A DNA stretch of 64,000 nt from Ascarosepion bandense (taxonomy: Eukaryota; Mollusca; Cephalopoda; Sepiida; Sepiidae): assembly GCA_037127315.1 (NCBI GenBank), contig JBBBDQ010000192.1, positions 3,163,501 through 3,227,500 of the forward strand, read 5' to 3'. The notes beneath the pieces are model-generated. The model was not told where the DNA came from. It searched no databases and was given only the letters and a program-made list of their open reading frames with translations. Below, piece after piece: positions 25,901 to 39,200 of this stretch. A program made the position numbers and the translations under genes. How positions within the stretch are numbered: the stretch's first letter is position 1; the number at the start of each line of letters is the position of its first letter.

Positions 25901-28900
25901 TGGAACATCATACTTAATCAAAATGAACATATTTACACACACAAAAAATTTTTTTTTAATTAATTTAAAATATTTCTGCAAAACAATTTTATTAAACTTT
26001 TCAATTTTAGATAGGCAATATAATCATCAGTTCTTAACTAAAAAGTCTACTTGCAATCAATTCTTTGGAGATTTAAAAAATATTTTAAAAATGTTATATA
26101 TTATTAAATTATTTAATAATAAAAAAAAAATGAAAATAATTCTTTTAAAATTTTATTATTAATTGAAAAATTTTTTTTCTTCAGAGTATAATGTCCTTGA
26201 TAGTTATTATTTATTCCAGCAATTAAAAGCTTATCAAATTAAAATATATCAGTTTTATTGCATTTTTTTATTTTACTCTTTGGAGAAAGTTTTTGGATAA
26301 TGATTGCAAACTTAAAATAAAAAACATATCTGATTTATATTCCCCAATCAGACCTATGTTGAAATAATAAAACTAAAGTTAGCCATCAGTGTAAAATTAA
26401 GATTTCATGAATTTAGGTGAAGGGCGGTGGTAACAGGTAAAAAAATATTTTATCAAGATTTTTAAAAAGTAATAATTTCAAAAATAATTTTATTCATTTG
26501 TGAATGAGTACTGAAAGTTTCATTAAAATCCAACAATTATTTGAATTTTGCGAGAATTTCCAAGTTAACGTGTTTGTAACCGAAAAAAGTGGGTAATGCA
26601 ATCATTAGGTTTCCATTGTAAAACAGGAGTAAATGTTTCTTAGCTGCTAACTCAATCAAAACAAAACTTTGACAAAATTTCGCAAATGTTAGAATTAAAA
26701 AATAATAATTAAAAATTACTTTGATCTTTCCTCTTAATAATAATGTAAACATTTTGAAGGAAAAAGTTTGTTTTATTAAGTTTGGGACCTTTTTTATTCA
26801 TACTATGCTGTTTTATTTATTTGATTGGAGGTACCTAGGTTAATCAGTATCACCCCATGTAACGCAATAAAGATACTAAGACACAAAGGATTACAGGGTG
26901 TGTAAGAATTAGGACTAGAACTAATGAACAGGAAGGGAGTAATCAGAGGACAATAGATAACATTTGACATTGCATCTGAATTTTTGCAGTTAAATTGATT
27001 ATAGCAGTTTAGTGCAGAAGTAGAAATTTGAGCAACATTTTGAAAACTCTGCCATTGCAACAAGGTTAGATAAAGAAAAGTTTTCAGGAATCTCAATTTG
27101 AAGTTTTTATAAGAAACCAGTTAGTAGAAGAGAAAAATTCCTGATAAATGTTTAAAAAAATATCTCACTCTCATACAAGAAATCCAGACAAAATTAATAG
27201 ATTACAGTATCGGAAATGAAAAAAAAAAAACTTAAAAGAAATCTCCAACTTGGACGTTTTTGGTTTTTGCCATTTCTTAAGGTGTGAAAAAAGTTCCGTA
27301 TATAAACAAAAAATGCTGAATGTCACGACTGTTGATGTATATACCACTCCCCAATACTGAAAAGTAATATGCTCAAGTGGGAAAAGAAGTACTTGCACAT
27401 GAAATTGTGAAATTTTTTATTTTTGTATCAGATTATTTAGTTTCCTAATTGAAGATGTTCACAAACCTCTGATGAAAGTAAAACATTTTGAGGAGTTAAT
27501 TCTGTGTGTCCAACATTTCAGGATGAAAATGTGCTTATCATAAGATTCTTCCTGCTATGGCAGTTAATGCTTATAACTGTAGATGCACTGCCTCCAGCTC
27601 TTGTCAATGTTCCTGCTGGACAAAACTATTCTATGCAACTTGAGTCTCAAATATGTATCAAAGCATTTATTGGCAAATTTCTTGCAAGCCACCAAAAACT
27701 ACAAAAGATTAGAAAGAGTCAGGACCAGGAAGCAATTTCAAACTAGTCTGATCATATCAGTAGCTTTATAGGACTATATTGTGTAATGCTTGCATGAAGG
27801 ATGCCCAGGTATAACAAAATGCTAAGAAGCTGTACTTGGTGGCCAAAAATCTCACAAATTGAAAAGATGATTTTATATTGCCCAATTTGTAAGAAAGCTA
27901 CATTCAGAACCTCTGCAAACTACAGAAACTCCGAATTATTTGTGGTTGAGAATGGCCCTTTTAAATTCTTGAAAGATCACCTACTATTCTTGGTGGATTG
28001 TAATGCCCTTTTAAACTAAACTACTTCATTTACTATCATTGAGAATATCAAATCCATATTTGCTTGTTATGAAATTCTGCAGATTGTGATTTCAGATAAT
28101 GGGTCTCAATTTAGCTTCATTGCAAAATTGTATTGCTTCATTCACCTGAAAATCAGTCTTTCATTTACAAAGAAGCTGAGACCTGGAAGAGTCATAAACA
28201 CTGTCAAGATGTTGAGCAAGGTAGGTGATGCATATGTAGTTCTTTGGAGTTGTCATTCAACATCACTTCAATGTAGAAAATCCTGCAGAACTGTGGATGG
28301 GAAGAAAACTAAGAACTAGTGTTGATTCTTCCATCACAACATGTACCTAAAGGCAATAATGGGCTTACTATCATGTTGAAACACCGATTCCTGCATGGTT
28401 GCTGAAGTTGAGCAATGTTGCACCTAGTATGTACCTAAATGGATGACCACTTGGGAATGCCAAGTGCTTTCGGCTTGGATATATGAGTGGTGTAATGGTT
28501 CAGAATTGTTAATTGGAGCTGTTGGGTTCATTATATTCACTTACACACAAATACCCTTGGGAAAAGTATGAATCCACATTTTCTCTCCTCAGTTATGGGT
28601 TAATTAGTCAGACTTGTATCACTAAATCATTACCTACAAAAAACAAAAAAATCTTAAAATATTTTCTGGCTTAAAATAACCTACGAAGGGTTAAGTCATA
28701 GAAAAAATAGTGACAATGCAAAGAAGTTTCAGGAGATTGATGCAAAACTAAACCAAAAAGAAAACTTTGGCTAGCAAGACCACTATCACAACTGAAAGAC
28801 CAACTTGTTTGAGTCAAAACTTCCACAGATATTAAAGCTATAATAGTAAGCCAGTCATTGTTGCTATCACCCTAGTGTAGCCAGTCTTATACAATACAAA

Positions 28901-31900
28901 CCAAAAAGAAAACTTTGGCTAGCAAGACCACTATCACAACTGTTGTAACTAGAACTGGCTGACATAATTTGTAAATTATCTTTTCATTATTAGTGAAAGA
29001 AATGAATAAAAACTACAGAAGTTACTCTGTTTCATATTTTGCTTGTTGTTAAAAAAGACAATGCAAACAAAAACACTTTCATTTGTATTGCTTCAATCAC
29101 TTGAAAATCAGTCTATTTCATTTACGAGGAAACTGAGACCTGGAAGAGTCCTGAACACTGTCAAGATGTTGAACAAGGCAGGTGATGCATATGTAGCTGT
29201 TTGGAATTATCATTCAACATCAACCAGAGTTGTGGACAATTCACTCCTGAAAAAGTATGTAGTAAAATGGCCATTTTAAAATAAGGAATGCAGGTGGTTC
29301 TGTATTACAAAAAAACAAAAAAAAACATGCACATGCACACACAGCAAAGGAAATGCAATTGAACATTTTGGAATGACTATCCAAGTAACTAATATGGACA
29401 TAAAGCAGATTTTATTAATGTCATGTACTTTTAGTCTCACTAACATTAGAAATATTCTGTTGCTCTCTTTTTCTTCACTCTGCTTCAATAGAAAGTACAA
29501 CATATCAGAGAATTAAGACTTTTAAATAATACAGAAAATGTTACTTACATCAGCAAAATTGTAGATATTGGTGCGGATTATACACAGAATGTAGTAAAAG
29601 TAAATACACAGAACAATTAAAGTCACTTCTCATTTGTACTAAAAAAAAAATGAAATCAAAGAACCTATCCCTCTCATCTTGCACAATAAATAAGGAGTTA
29701 AAAAAAATTTTTTTTTTTGTAAATACTCTTATTTCTACACTATCAGACTATGCAAATCTGCTTTTTACAATAACATTGGTATTAACCAGTTGATGTTGGT
29801 AATATTTTCTGGATATAATTTATATGATAAATATGCTATGTAAACTGAATATCGTTTCTTATGTCTGTCTATGAGTGTATCAAATTTTATTAAAACTCCT
29901 TCTATAACCCGATTTTTTTTTTTTTTTTTTTTTTTTTTTTCGAAATTTATTGGGGGTACCTCGACACAAAACCTAGCTAAGAACACTCGCAGACACTTAT
30001 AGTTTTGGAGTCTATAGGTAATGGGGACATGCACACACACAGACAAAGTTCCATTTATAAATAAGTTTAGACTTAGATATTTCTTCATGCATCATGAGTG
30101 TTATAGTTTGCATTTTGATAGATAGGTATTACTCTGAATTTACTTCTACTGCATTCATGTAAATGTTGGGAGACATACAATTTCCTGTTATTGGCTAGTG
30201 TTACTTCTGTGCAGGGCTACTCTTTTAATAAGGCCTTGTGTCACCCCCCCCCCCCATATCTTTTTGCACATTTGTTGCATTTTAGAGCATAAATTATGTT
30301 TTTAGAGTTGCAGCTCAGATCTGTTTTTATTTCAAATGTGGATGTGTTTTCGAGCTCAATGTTTTTCTTCTATTATTATATTGCATACCCCACATCTTTT
30401 TTGTTGCATTTTATTACCCCGTGTTGTGTGTTGCTCAAATTTTGATGAGGTTAGAATGTTTTTTAGGTTGGCATTTGCTTTTAATTATATTGTCTTTAAG
30501 ATTTCCTTTATTTTATCATTTTTGAGTAATTCTATGTGATTTAATCCAGTTGTTCCTATTAAATCAGGAAATGAAGGTTGTTTTGAACAGACAAGCTTCC
30601 CGATCTTTTCATATGAATGCAGGCATCCTTCAAGGATCTATCTTAGATCCTACACTTTTTTTGATCTTCATCAATGATCTTCCTGATGTAAGCAGTTCTC
30701 AAGTAGGCATCTATGCAGATGAAACTACCATTTATTCTTATCTCAATAAGAAATCTGCCAAGGCTGACAAAATAAACCTGGCTGCTGCCCTTCAAAAGGA
30801 CCTTCAATTGAATGGGGTAGGAGATGGCTTGTAAATATTAATAACTTTAAAATAAAGCTGTTCTCTTTTAACCACCATAGAGAAACTTTCCTGCCTACCA
30901 TCAGAATGGATGACCCTAGTCTTCTAGAGAGCAATACACTGTGCCTCATTAGCCTCATGTTTTCAAATGATTTCAAATGGAATGACTGCATTGAATGCAT
31001 AGCTGCATCTACTACTAGGAAGGTTGGGTCACTGTGTTGAGCGAGAAAGTTTTTCTCATCAAAATCCATTTTGCACATTTTATAAATCTACCATTCATCT
31101 GTGCATTGAATACTGTGGCCATATCTGGTCAGGTGCTCCTGCTATTCATCTTGAGGTTCAAGACAAAATCCAGAGGAGGATCTGCAATATAAGCTATCCT
31201 TATTTAGCATTTTGCCTTCAGTGACTTTCTCACTGATGTGTTATGGCTTCCCTCTGTCTTTTCTATAAATATTTTCATGACAACTGATCTGATGAGCCTT
31301 TTCCCCCGGTTTCTCAACCACATGTATTTGTGTGTGCTACTAGTTTTGCATCAAGGTCCCACTCTTTTACCATTGAAATAGTTAAATGTAACCCCCTCTT
31401 CTATTCTATCAGTTTCTTTTCTTGCAATGCCCGTTTGTGGAACTTCCTTCTGTTTGCTTGCTTCCCTGATAGCCACAATTTCCAAAAGTTGAAATGGCAA
31501 CATCAATTGCTATCTTCTATCTACTTGATTTCTATCCATTCCCTACTCTTCAACATCCCCCTGTACCTTTAATCTTTGCTCACTGTAACCCCTTGTGCAT
31601 CAGTGGTAGCCCTGCCTTGCTTGGGGTGAAATAATTATTTTTAAAAAATAAGTGATCACTTCTGATTTCCTTCAGCAAATTTTTTTTTTAGTGTTTGCTG
31701 ACCCAATCACATAATCCACATAAAGAAATTGAAATAGCATTGAAGATTGGGTATTTGACTTCATGGCACTGAACTTTTATAATGATAGTAGCATCTTTCA
31801 GCCAGACAATTTGCCCTGCCACACTACATAAGTTGGGCAAGAAAGTTTCAGGAATATGAAATATTCAGTGTTTTTTTTTTCCCCAGATCTCAATCCATTA

Positions 31901-34900
31901 AACACACACACATATATATAATTCTTTTTTTTACTAACCAGCTCATTCCACCATGTAACTGACAACAGTTAAAGACTCTAACATTCTGGCACCAGATCCC
32001 AGAGATTTAGAGATCTTTATAGAGTTTGTGGTTTGTAGGGGTGCACAGAGAGGGCCAACAACTTATTAGCCAAGTAGTTATAATATTTTGTATCATCAGA
32101 GTATTTCAAAATATTTGAATGTTAACTAGTAAAATCTACATTTTTTTTTTTACCAAAAATATACAAAGTTTGTTGGAACTAAGTCCTGTTAAGAATTATT
32201 TGTTTTTTGGTAATTATTTAAAAATAGGCTAAAATAATTTTTACTTGCTAAGATATCCAGATTTTAGAAAAAGTCCTAAAATGCATCTCTTTAATGCACT
32301 ACAGTCCTAAAACCTTAAATAAGGATCCATTTGTACAACTTTCAACTGTCATTTTCAAGAGGAAAAAAATGAACAGCAACTAGTCTTGCAAGCCATTGAC
32401 AGCAAAGAAAAAGAAAAAAAAAAACAAGACCAGAACTTAAGATAGTTTAAAGCTGACAGAAATTTATTAAATAAACTAGGAATGCTAGATTGAAACTTAT
32501 TCAAGGTGTAAGATTTTGTGAAAATTTAGTTTTTGCATGTTGTATATTTGTTATTGTTCTGTTTTGATTTATGGGTGAATAAATAATGAAAACAATAGTA
32601 AAAATTGTTAAACTGCAATTTTTAGTTTTTGAGGTTCAATCTTTTCTTTAATACATGGAACTGTGGCTATTAAGTTAATTTCTTGGACCATTACTGCTAT
32701 AGTGTCACACGCAGCCACAAATGTGATTCACCTAGTGAAAAGGAATAAGAATGGTTTGTAAGGCTAACCTGATTGTGTTGTTTGATCCTCCCTAGGTGCC
32801 CTATAACAAAATATGGCATTAAATAAATTAACCAGGGTTGACATATAAAATCAACCAACCTAACCTAGTAAGTCACAAATTCAATAAGGATAGTTTACAA
32901 AATTAGTGTTTATAACTCTGCTTCAAAATGCCTTGTATCTTGTGTTTTGCAGATTTCATGGATTCCTACACTTGATATTAAGAACTGAAATGATCACTGA
33001 ATTTCATGTCTAATTAAAAGCAAATGTATTTCTGTGCATTGCTTCCAATCTCTAATCAGTGTAGATATATATGGAGAAATTGCTAATGTCATTGTTCCTA
33101 CATTTATCTAATTTTGATTAGCTGAAAGTATATTCATAAAAGTAGTTAGCAAAATCTTTACTTTGTTAACTTGTCAGATAAGCCTGTCTGATTATTGATT
33201 GTAATTTCTTTTAGATTAGAAGTTGCCATATTTAAAGAAAGTTTATACTATTTAGAATCATGAGTATTAGCCTATATATGTGCATGTTAAGCTAGAATCA
33301 AATGTGTATAAATTCTGGAATATTGACTTTGTTCTCCATTGACTTTGAGGCAACAAAAAAAAATTGTAGCATAGTGACAAAAACTTTCACAGACTCCACC
33401 TAACAGTTATAAAACTATGAACCTGTTATTTCATATGCATATGATAGTTAACCAGATTATTTTAACATTAAATGCTATTTTCTGCAGTTATAAATAATAA
33501 AATAAACCATTTTCAATTATCACTGTTAAGAATATTATTTCTTTCTCGCCGTTGATTTATTCCAAATTTTAATATTTTTAACTAATTTACACCTTTGTGA
33601 CAAGGCTTTGCATCCTGGTACAAAACCAATTTATAAATTGTCATAATTCATTCATTAGTAACCTGGTGTCTTTATCCTTAGAATTTGCTATTAGCTATTC
33701 ATTGGGCCCATTTCTTTGTTGTCATTGTTTGTGATCATTTGTCCTTAACTGTTCAGTTGGCTTCAGCAGATGATGTTCGATTTGAAGCTGCCAGTGTGTT
33801 GGCTCAGATATTTGAGAAACAGGTGAGTTTATATTTTTTCTTTTTACATTTTAAATGTATAAAAAAGAAATGTATATATACATAAAATATGTAAAGCAAC
33901 CAATAAAGGATTTTTTTTTTCACTTGATAATGGATGCAAATTTTTTTGTTATGAGTGTACAGCTTGAATATTCTTTTACTAATTTTTAACTTCTAACCAT
34001 GGAATGCTTGTGAGTAAAGTTAAAACATTAGCTGTTTATTCAGTAATTTTTTTTTAAATAAACTTAAATCATGACAATTAAAATGAAAAAAATTTTAATG
34101 TCTGTAAATATTTAGAAAGACTATCTTTAATAACATCCTTAGAATATATAGGAAATGTTGAATTCATCACTTAAATAAAGCTATAAATGTTAAATAGTAA
34201 TTTTATTTTTAATATCAAGGATTTGTTAGAATGAGTTTTTCATCCATATAGATTATTTTATAAAATATCTTTTAATTTCCAAATCTGATTATTTATTTAA
34301 ATTTTTACTTTTTGAAAACATATAAAGAATATTATATGAAAATAAAATTTGAATCTTTTCAATTGCATTGTACATTTTATCCATGTAGATTTGTCTTAGA
34401 GTCACTTAAAAATGTTTGGGTGCATTTTAAAGTCAGAGCATATATGTCCCTGATTCATTTTCTGTTGAAACTTTTTCAAAAGATGCTCTTGAGAGGTCTT
34501 CCCTCTCTATATTGTTATGGCTTACATTCTTATGATAAAATTGATATCATTTGTTGTAGCAGAAATATTCATGTACTAACAATTTAAAAAATATATTTAT
34601 AATGATAAAATTGACCCCTACCCAAAGCTAATAAATTAATAAACAATGACTTCTCATCTGGAAATGCTTTATTTTCCTTCCTTGCTGTAGCTTCAAGTGG
34701 ACCTTGCCAAACCAATCCTGAGAAGAGCAATTGAAATCTCTCAACAAGCTCCATACTGGCATTGTCGATTACTTTTTCATCTAGCTGTAAGTTCTATTAC
34801 GGCTTCATTCTATTTTTATATAATGTACAGCCTCTCAGACTTCAAATTCCCTTTTTCACTATCCTGCATCTATTAAATTATTTATAATTTGAAACATTAC

Positions 34901-36151
34901 TCAAAGCACTGCTAAAACAAACTTTTTTTTACAAAACAGCTTATTTATCTATTTAGTGTTGTCACATGTTCTTTCTCCTGGATATAAATATTTCTTGTGT
35001 GAAATTTAAAAGGAAATTTATAGCTTTGATAAGTATTTGGTTTTGCTTCAAGATTAGAAATAGTCATTTATTAGTGGCTCTGAACCCAATAATAAATTCA
35101 TTCTTTGACTTTTAAATAGACTTTTCTTTCAGTAAAGAGGGTTGGAACCCCACCATATTTCCAGAATAATTTTTTTTTACCATTGTCTCAGGATCATCTT
35201 GAAAAGCAACTTTAGTTGTCCCTGTAACCAAAAAAAAATAACTATACCGAAATTAAAATGTTTCTCTCATTTTATCCTGATTATGTTTGTAGTTAGTAAC
35301 ATAAAAACACTATTAAAATGTTTATGTAAGAAATATTTATTTTGATCATTCAATCTTTACTCATTTATTTGTTCTTAATGCAAGTATTACATGTTCTAAT
35401 AAAAATTAACTTTTAAAAATGAATAAATACTAAAACAAATTAGTTAAATGTTACTGTAACAATTTTTATTTAAAAAAAATCCTTTTTTTTAAATATTTCC
35501 GTTAAATGATCTTCAATAATTTTACATAAAATTGTTTTTATTAATTTTCATGGTTTGAGTAACTTTTCTCATATACCTTAATAATTGTGCTGTATGTATT
35601 AATTTTTCATGTAAATATTAGTGTATCCAAATTTGTTATAAAAAATGTTTGTAGTTTTATCAGAAGTTTTATTGGTGTTTTAATACCTGAACCAATGGCA
35701 ATGGTGTCTTCATCTAACTAATATCTTACCATTATGTGGGAGGTATTTTTGTCACACCTTTGAATATTGTTTATTGTACTCACAAAATATAAGCTCAGTC
35801 ATTGAGTGAATGTATTTTGTTTTTTTTTTCCTCTCCCCTTTGAAGGAAAAACTTTTCTAACAAATTTATCTTTAATTTCACAATTACAATTTATTTTTGT
35901 TTTATTTTTTTTTCTTCAGCAAATCCATGCATCAGAAAGAGAGTATGCCTCTGCATGTCAACTATTGGGTGTTGGTTCAGATTTTGCTCTTACAGCTCGT
36001 TCTGATTACCTCCGTCTTCTCTTCCTTCTTAGTAAAGGAATGGTGAGTCTGATGAACAACTTTTTTTATGGCCCATTTAATCACATTCCTTGTCTCTCTT
36101 CCATCATCAACAATTAATTCAGATATAATTTCTATCCAGAAGAAATTTTAC

Positions 36152-36219
<68 letters not shown>

Positions 36220-39200
36220 AAAAAAAATGTAAAATCCTTTAGAAGTATGTGGCTGTTACTTTTACATTTATTCCAAATTAAAGGCAAAAGAGAAGCTTAC
36301 ACAAGTTTTTATGCCTATAAGCATTTTATTGTTTTTCTTACTAACATTATTTTTGTTTCAGTTACTGCTGGTTGACAAAAAAGTTTCCGAAGTGAAAGAA
36401 GTATTGTCATTATCTGGTGCTTTGATTGAGCACTACAAAGGTTCTCCCACTCAAAAAGAATCTCTCAATGTTTTTTTTTTGGTTCTTCAAGTCTGTCACT
36501 ATTTAATGGCTGGACAAGTGAGTACATATCCCATTATTGTAATTCAGCATTTTGAGGATTCTTCTGTGTGTGGTCCATTTTTACTCTACTAAATAAATTT
36601 AGGCATCATTTTGACCACTAAAATAAATTCATGTAGGTTGCTATATTCTTGAAATCAAATTGAATATTTTTATTTATATATAGTTATTTCTCGTTAAAAT
36701 GAAAGTATGAAAAATCTGAAGCATTTACTTCTGGGTGGAGGATAGTAACTTTGCAAGTTATGCCCCTTCAATTTTTTCCTTTATTTTGGGAAAATAGCTG
36801 TAAAACATTTAAAGAAAAGTTATTGATGAAAATGACATTGTGAATAGTAATCAATTTCTAACTAATAAAATTATCTGCTGCCTCGATACACTAAATACAC
36901 ACACATACACACACACATATATATTATTACTTTAAAAAAGGGGTCATATTTTACTAATAAAATGGGATACAAAAGTATGTTTAAAATTTTGGATTTCTTT
37001 CAACCAACTCTTCTTCAAAACAAAAATCGTTAGTAATTTTAGACCAAATAGCTAATAAGAAAAATTCTTATTAGTGACTGAAGTTAAAATGTATACTAAT
37101 TAAAAGATAAGGGGAGTCGGGGGGATTATCTTACATTAGGTAATGGCTTCTCCAAAAAGGGCCAATTTGTGTTTTAATTCTCACTGCATGCACAGGTAAG
37201 GTATCTGCATGTTAATAACACTAATATATCCAAGTGGAGTCTGTTCTATACCCTGTGCAATACAGAGAAAAAATCAGGAGAATAATGTCCTGCAAGCAGC
37301 AGGATTTAATATATGCTTGTCAGTTGTGGAGGCAGGAGTCTGCAAACACCTGATGTTACTGGCTCATGTCTACACATCTGGCTCAGGATGTTGGGTGATT
37401 CTAAATTCCAACCACTGGATGATTTTACCCACATAGTCAACCTCACATTGACACTTATATTGATATACAACTAAATTGTTTTGATGGGCAGGCAAAATAT
37501 CCTTACAGCAAGGAGGGAAAGCCCTTGGAGTTGTAAAAATGCTATGGGCCATAATGGCACTGAAACATCGCTTAATGGAGATAGAAATTTTATCAGCATA
37601 TATCTGACTAACGGGACCAATCCATGGTAGTCTGACATATACAGGACATTTAGATATCCTATAGATCTTAGCCTCATTGATTTTTTTTTTTTTTTTTTTT
37701 TTTGTTCAATGGTAGATGTAATAACACATTTGGGATAGCCATTCATCAAAAATAGTTGTTTAAATTTCTTTTGCTCAGCATTGCCGATGACACCACAGTT
37801 TACTCTTGCCTCGATCAAAAATCTGGTGTGGGTGACAAAGCTAACCTTGCAGCCAAGCTTGGAAAGGACCTCCAATCCGTAGTGGACTGGGGTAAGAAAT
37901 GGCTCGTAAATTTTAATACTTCTAAAATGAAGCTACTATCAATTAACTATCATAGACAGTCGCACCTACCTCCCATTAGCATGGACCAGGCTTGCCTCCC
38001 AGAGAGTAAAACACTATGCCTCCTTGGTTTCACACTTTCAGTGGACCTCAAGTGGAATGACTATATCGAATCCATTGCTAAATCCGCTGCTATGAAAGTC
38101 GGTTTTCTGTGCAGGGTCTGGAGATTTTTTTCCGTCTGAATCTATCCTGCACATTTATAAATCTACCATCTGCCCATGCATTGAATACTGCTGCCATATC
38201 TGGTCGGGTGCCCCTGCTATTCTCCTTGGGCTTCTCGACAAGGTACAGCGGAGGGTCTGTAATGTGATCGATACCAACTTGGCAGACCGCCTGCAGTCTC
38301 TCTCTTACCGGTGTGACGTGGCTTCCCTGTGTCTCTTCTATAAATACTTTCACGGCTTCTGCTCTGATGAACTTAGATCACTGGTACCCCCTAGGTTTGA
38401 ATTTGCACAAGATTACTAGATTAGCAACTAGATTCCACCCTTTTACAGCGAAACCGATAAAATACAACCGCAATTTCTACTCCAACAGTTTCTTTTCTTG
38501 CACTTCCCAACTGTGGAATTCCCTTCTGCATGACTGCTTCTCTGACGGCTACAATCTCCAGGAATTTAAATGTAAGGTCAATAGACACCTCCTAACACAC
38601 TAACTCGCTTCCATTCTTTCAAACACTCTTCCCATCCACCCAACCCCCAGCCTCCGTATCCATACCCATCTATCACCCACCTTCTGACATTTCCTATATC
38701 TAACCACTCTTTCTCTTTACCTTCCCCTATGTAGCCCCAAGCGCAATAGTGGCAGTGGAATTCCTTGCTTGGGGTGAAATGATTAAAAAAGAAAAAAATA
38801 TTGGTTAAGTCTGTCTCTTTCTGCTTCGGTAATTGCATGTATTGACAAATAGATGGAGTAGCTCTGGGAAGTCCATTAGCACTTCTGATGGCTAAAATTT
38901 TTGTTGGCTTTCATGAAAAACAGCTTTTTGATAAGATTGAGGAACTCTATTGTTATTTCTGCTCCGTTGATGATATGTTTGTTGTTTTCTAAAGTGGAAG
39001 GGTTCTTTTCACATTTGTATAATTTCCATCCTGCATTAAAATATACTATGGAGGTAAAAGAGAATGGTCGGTTACCTTTCCTGGATGTACTAGTAGAAAG
39101 AAGAGTTTCATGCTTTCTTACTAGTGTTTGTTGTAAACCCACTTTCTCTGGGCTTTACTTAACTTGGGACTCTTTTGCTCCCAGAATCAGGAAAATTAAT

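Noticed and set aside
28402..28476. A functional 5S rRNA gene
   Set aside because: The 5' third is missing and many conserved positions are changed; there is no T-run terminator directly after it.
29940..30060. A GGTACCTCG segment near a long T-run as another TIR-element end
   Set aside because: Only a few bases match the TAGGTACCTCC terminus and the adjoining sequence does not match the other copies.
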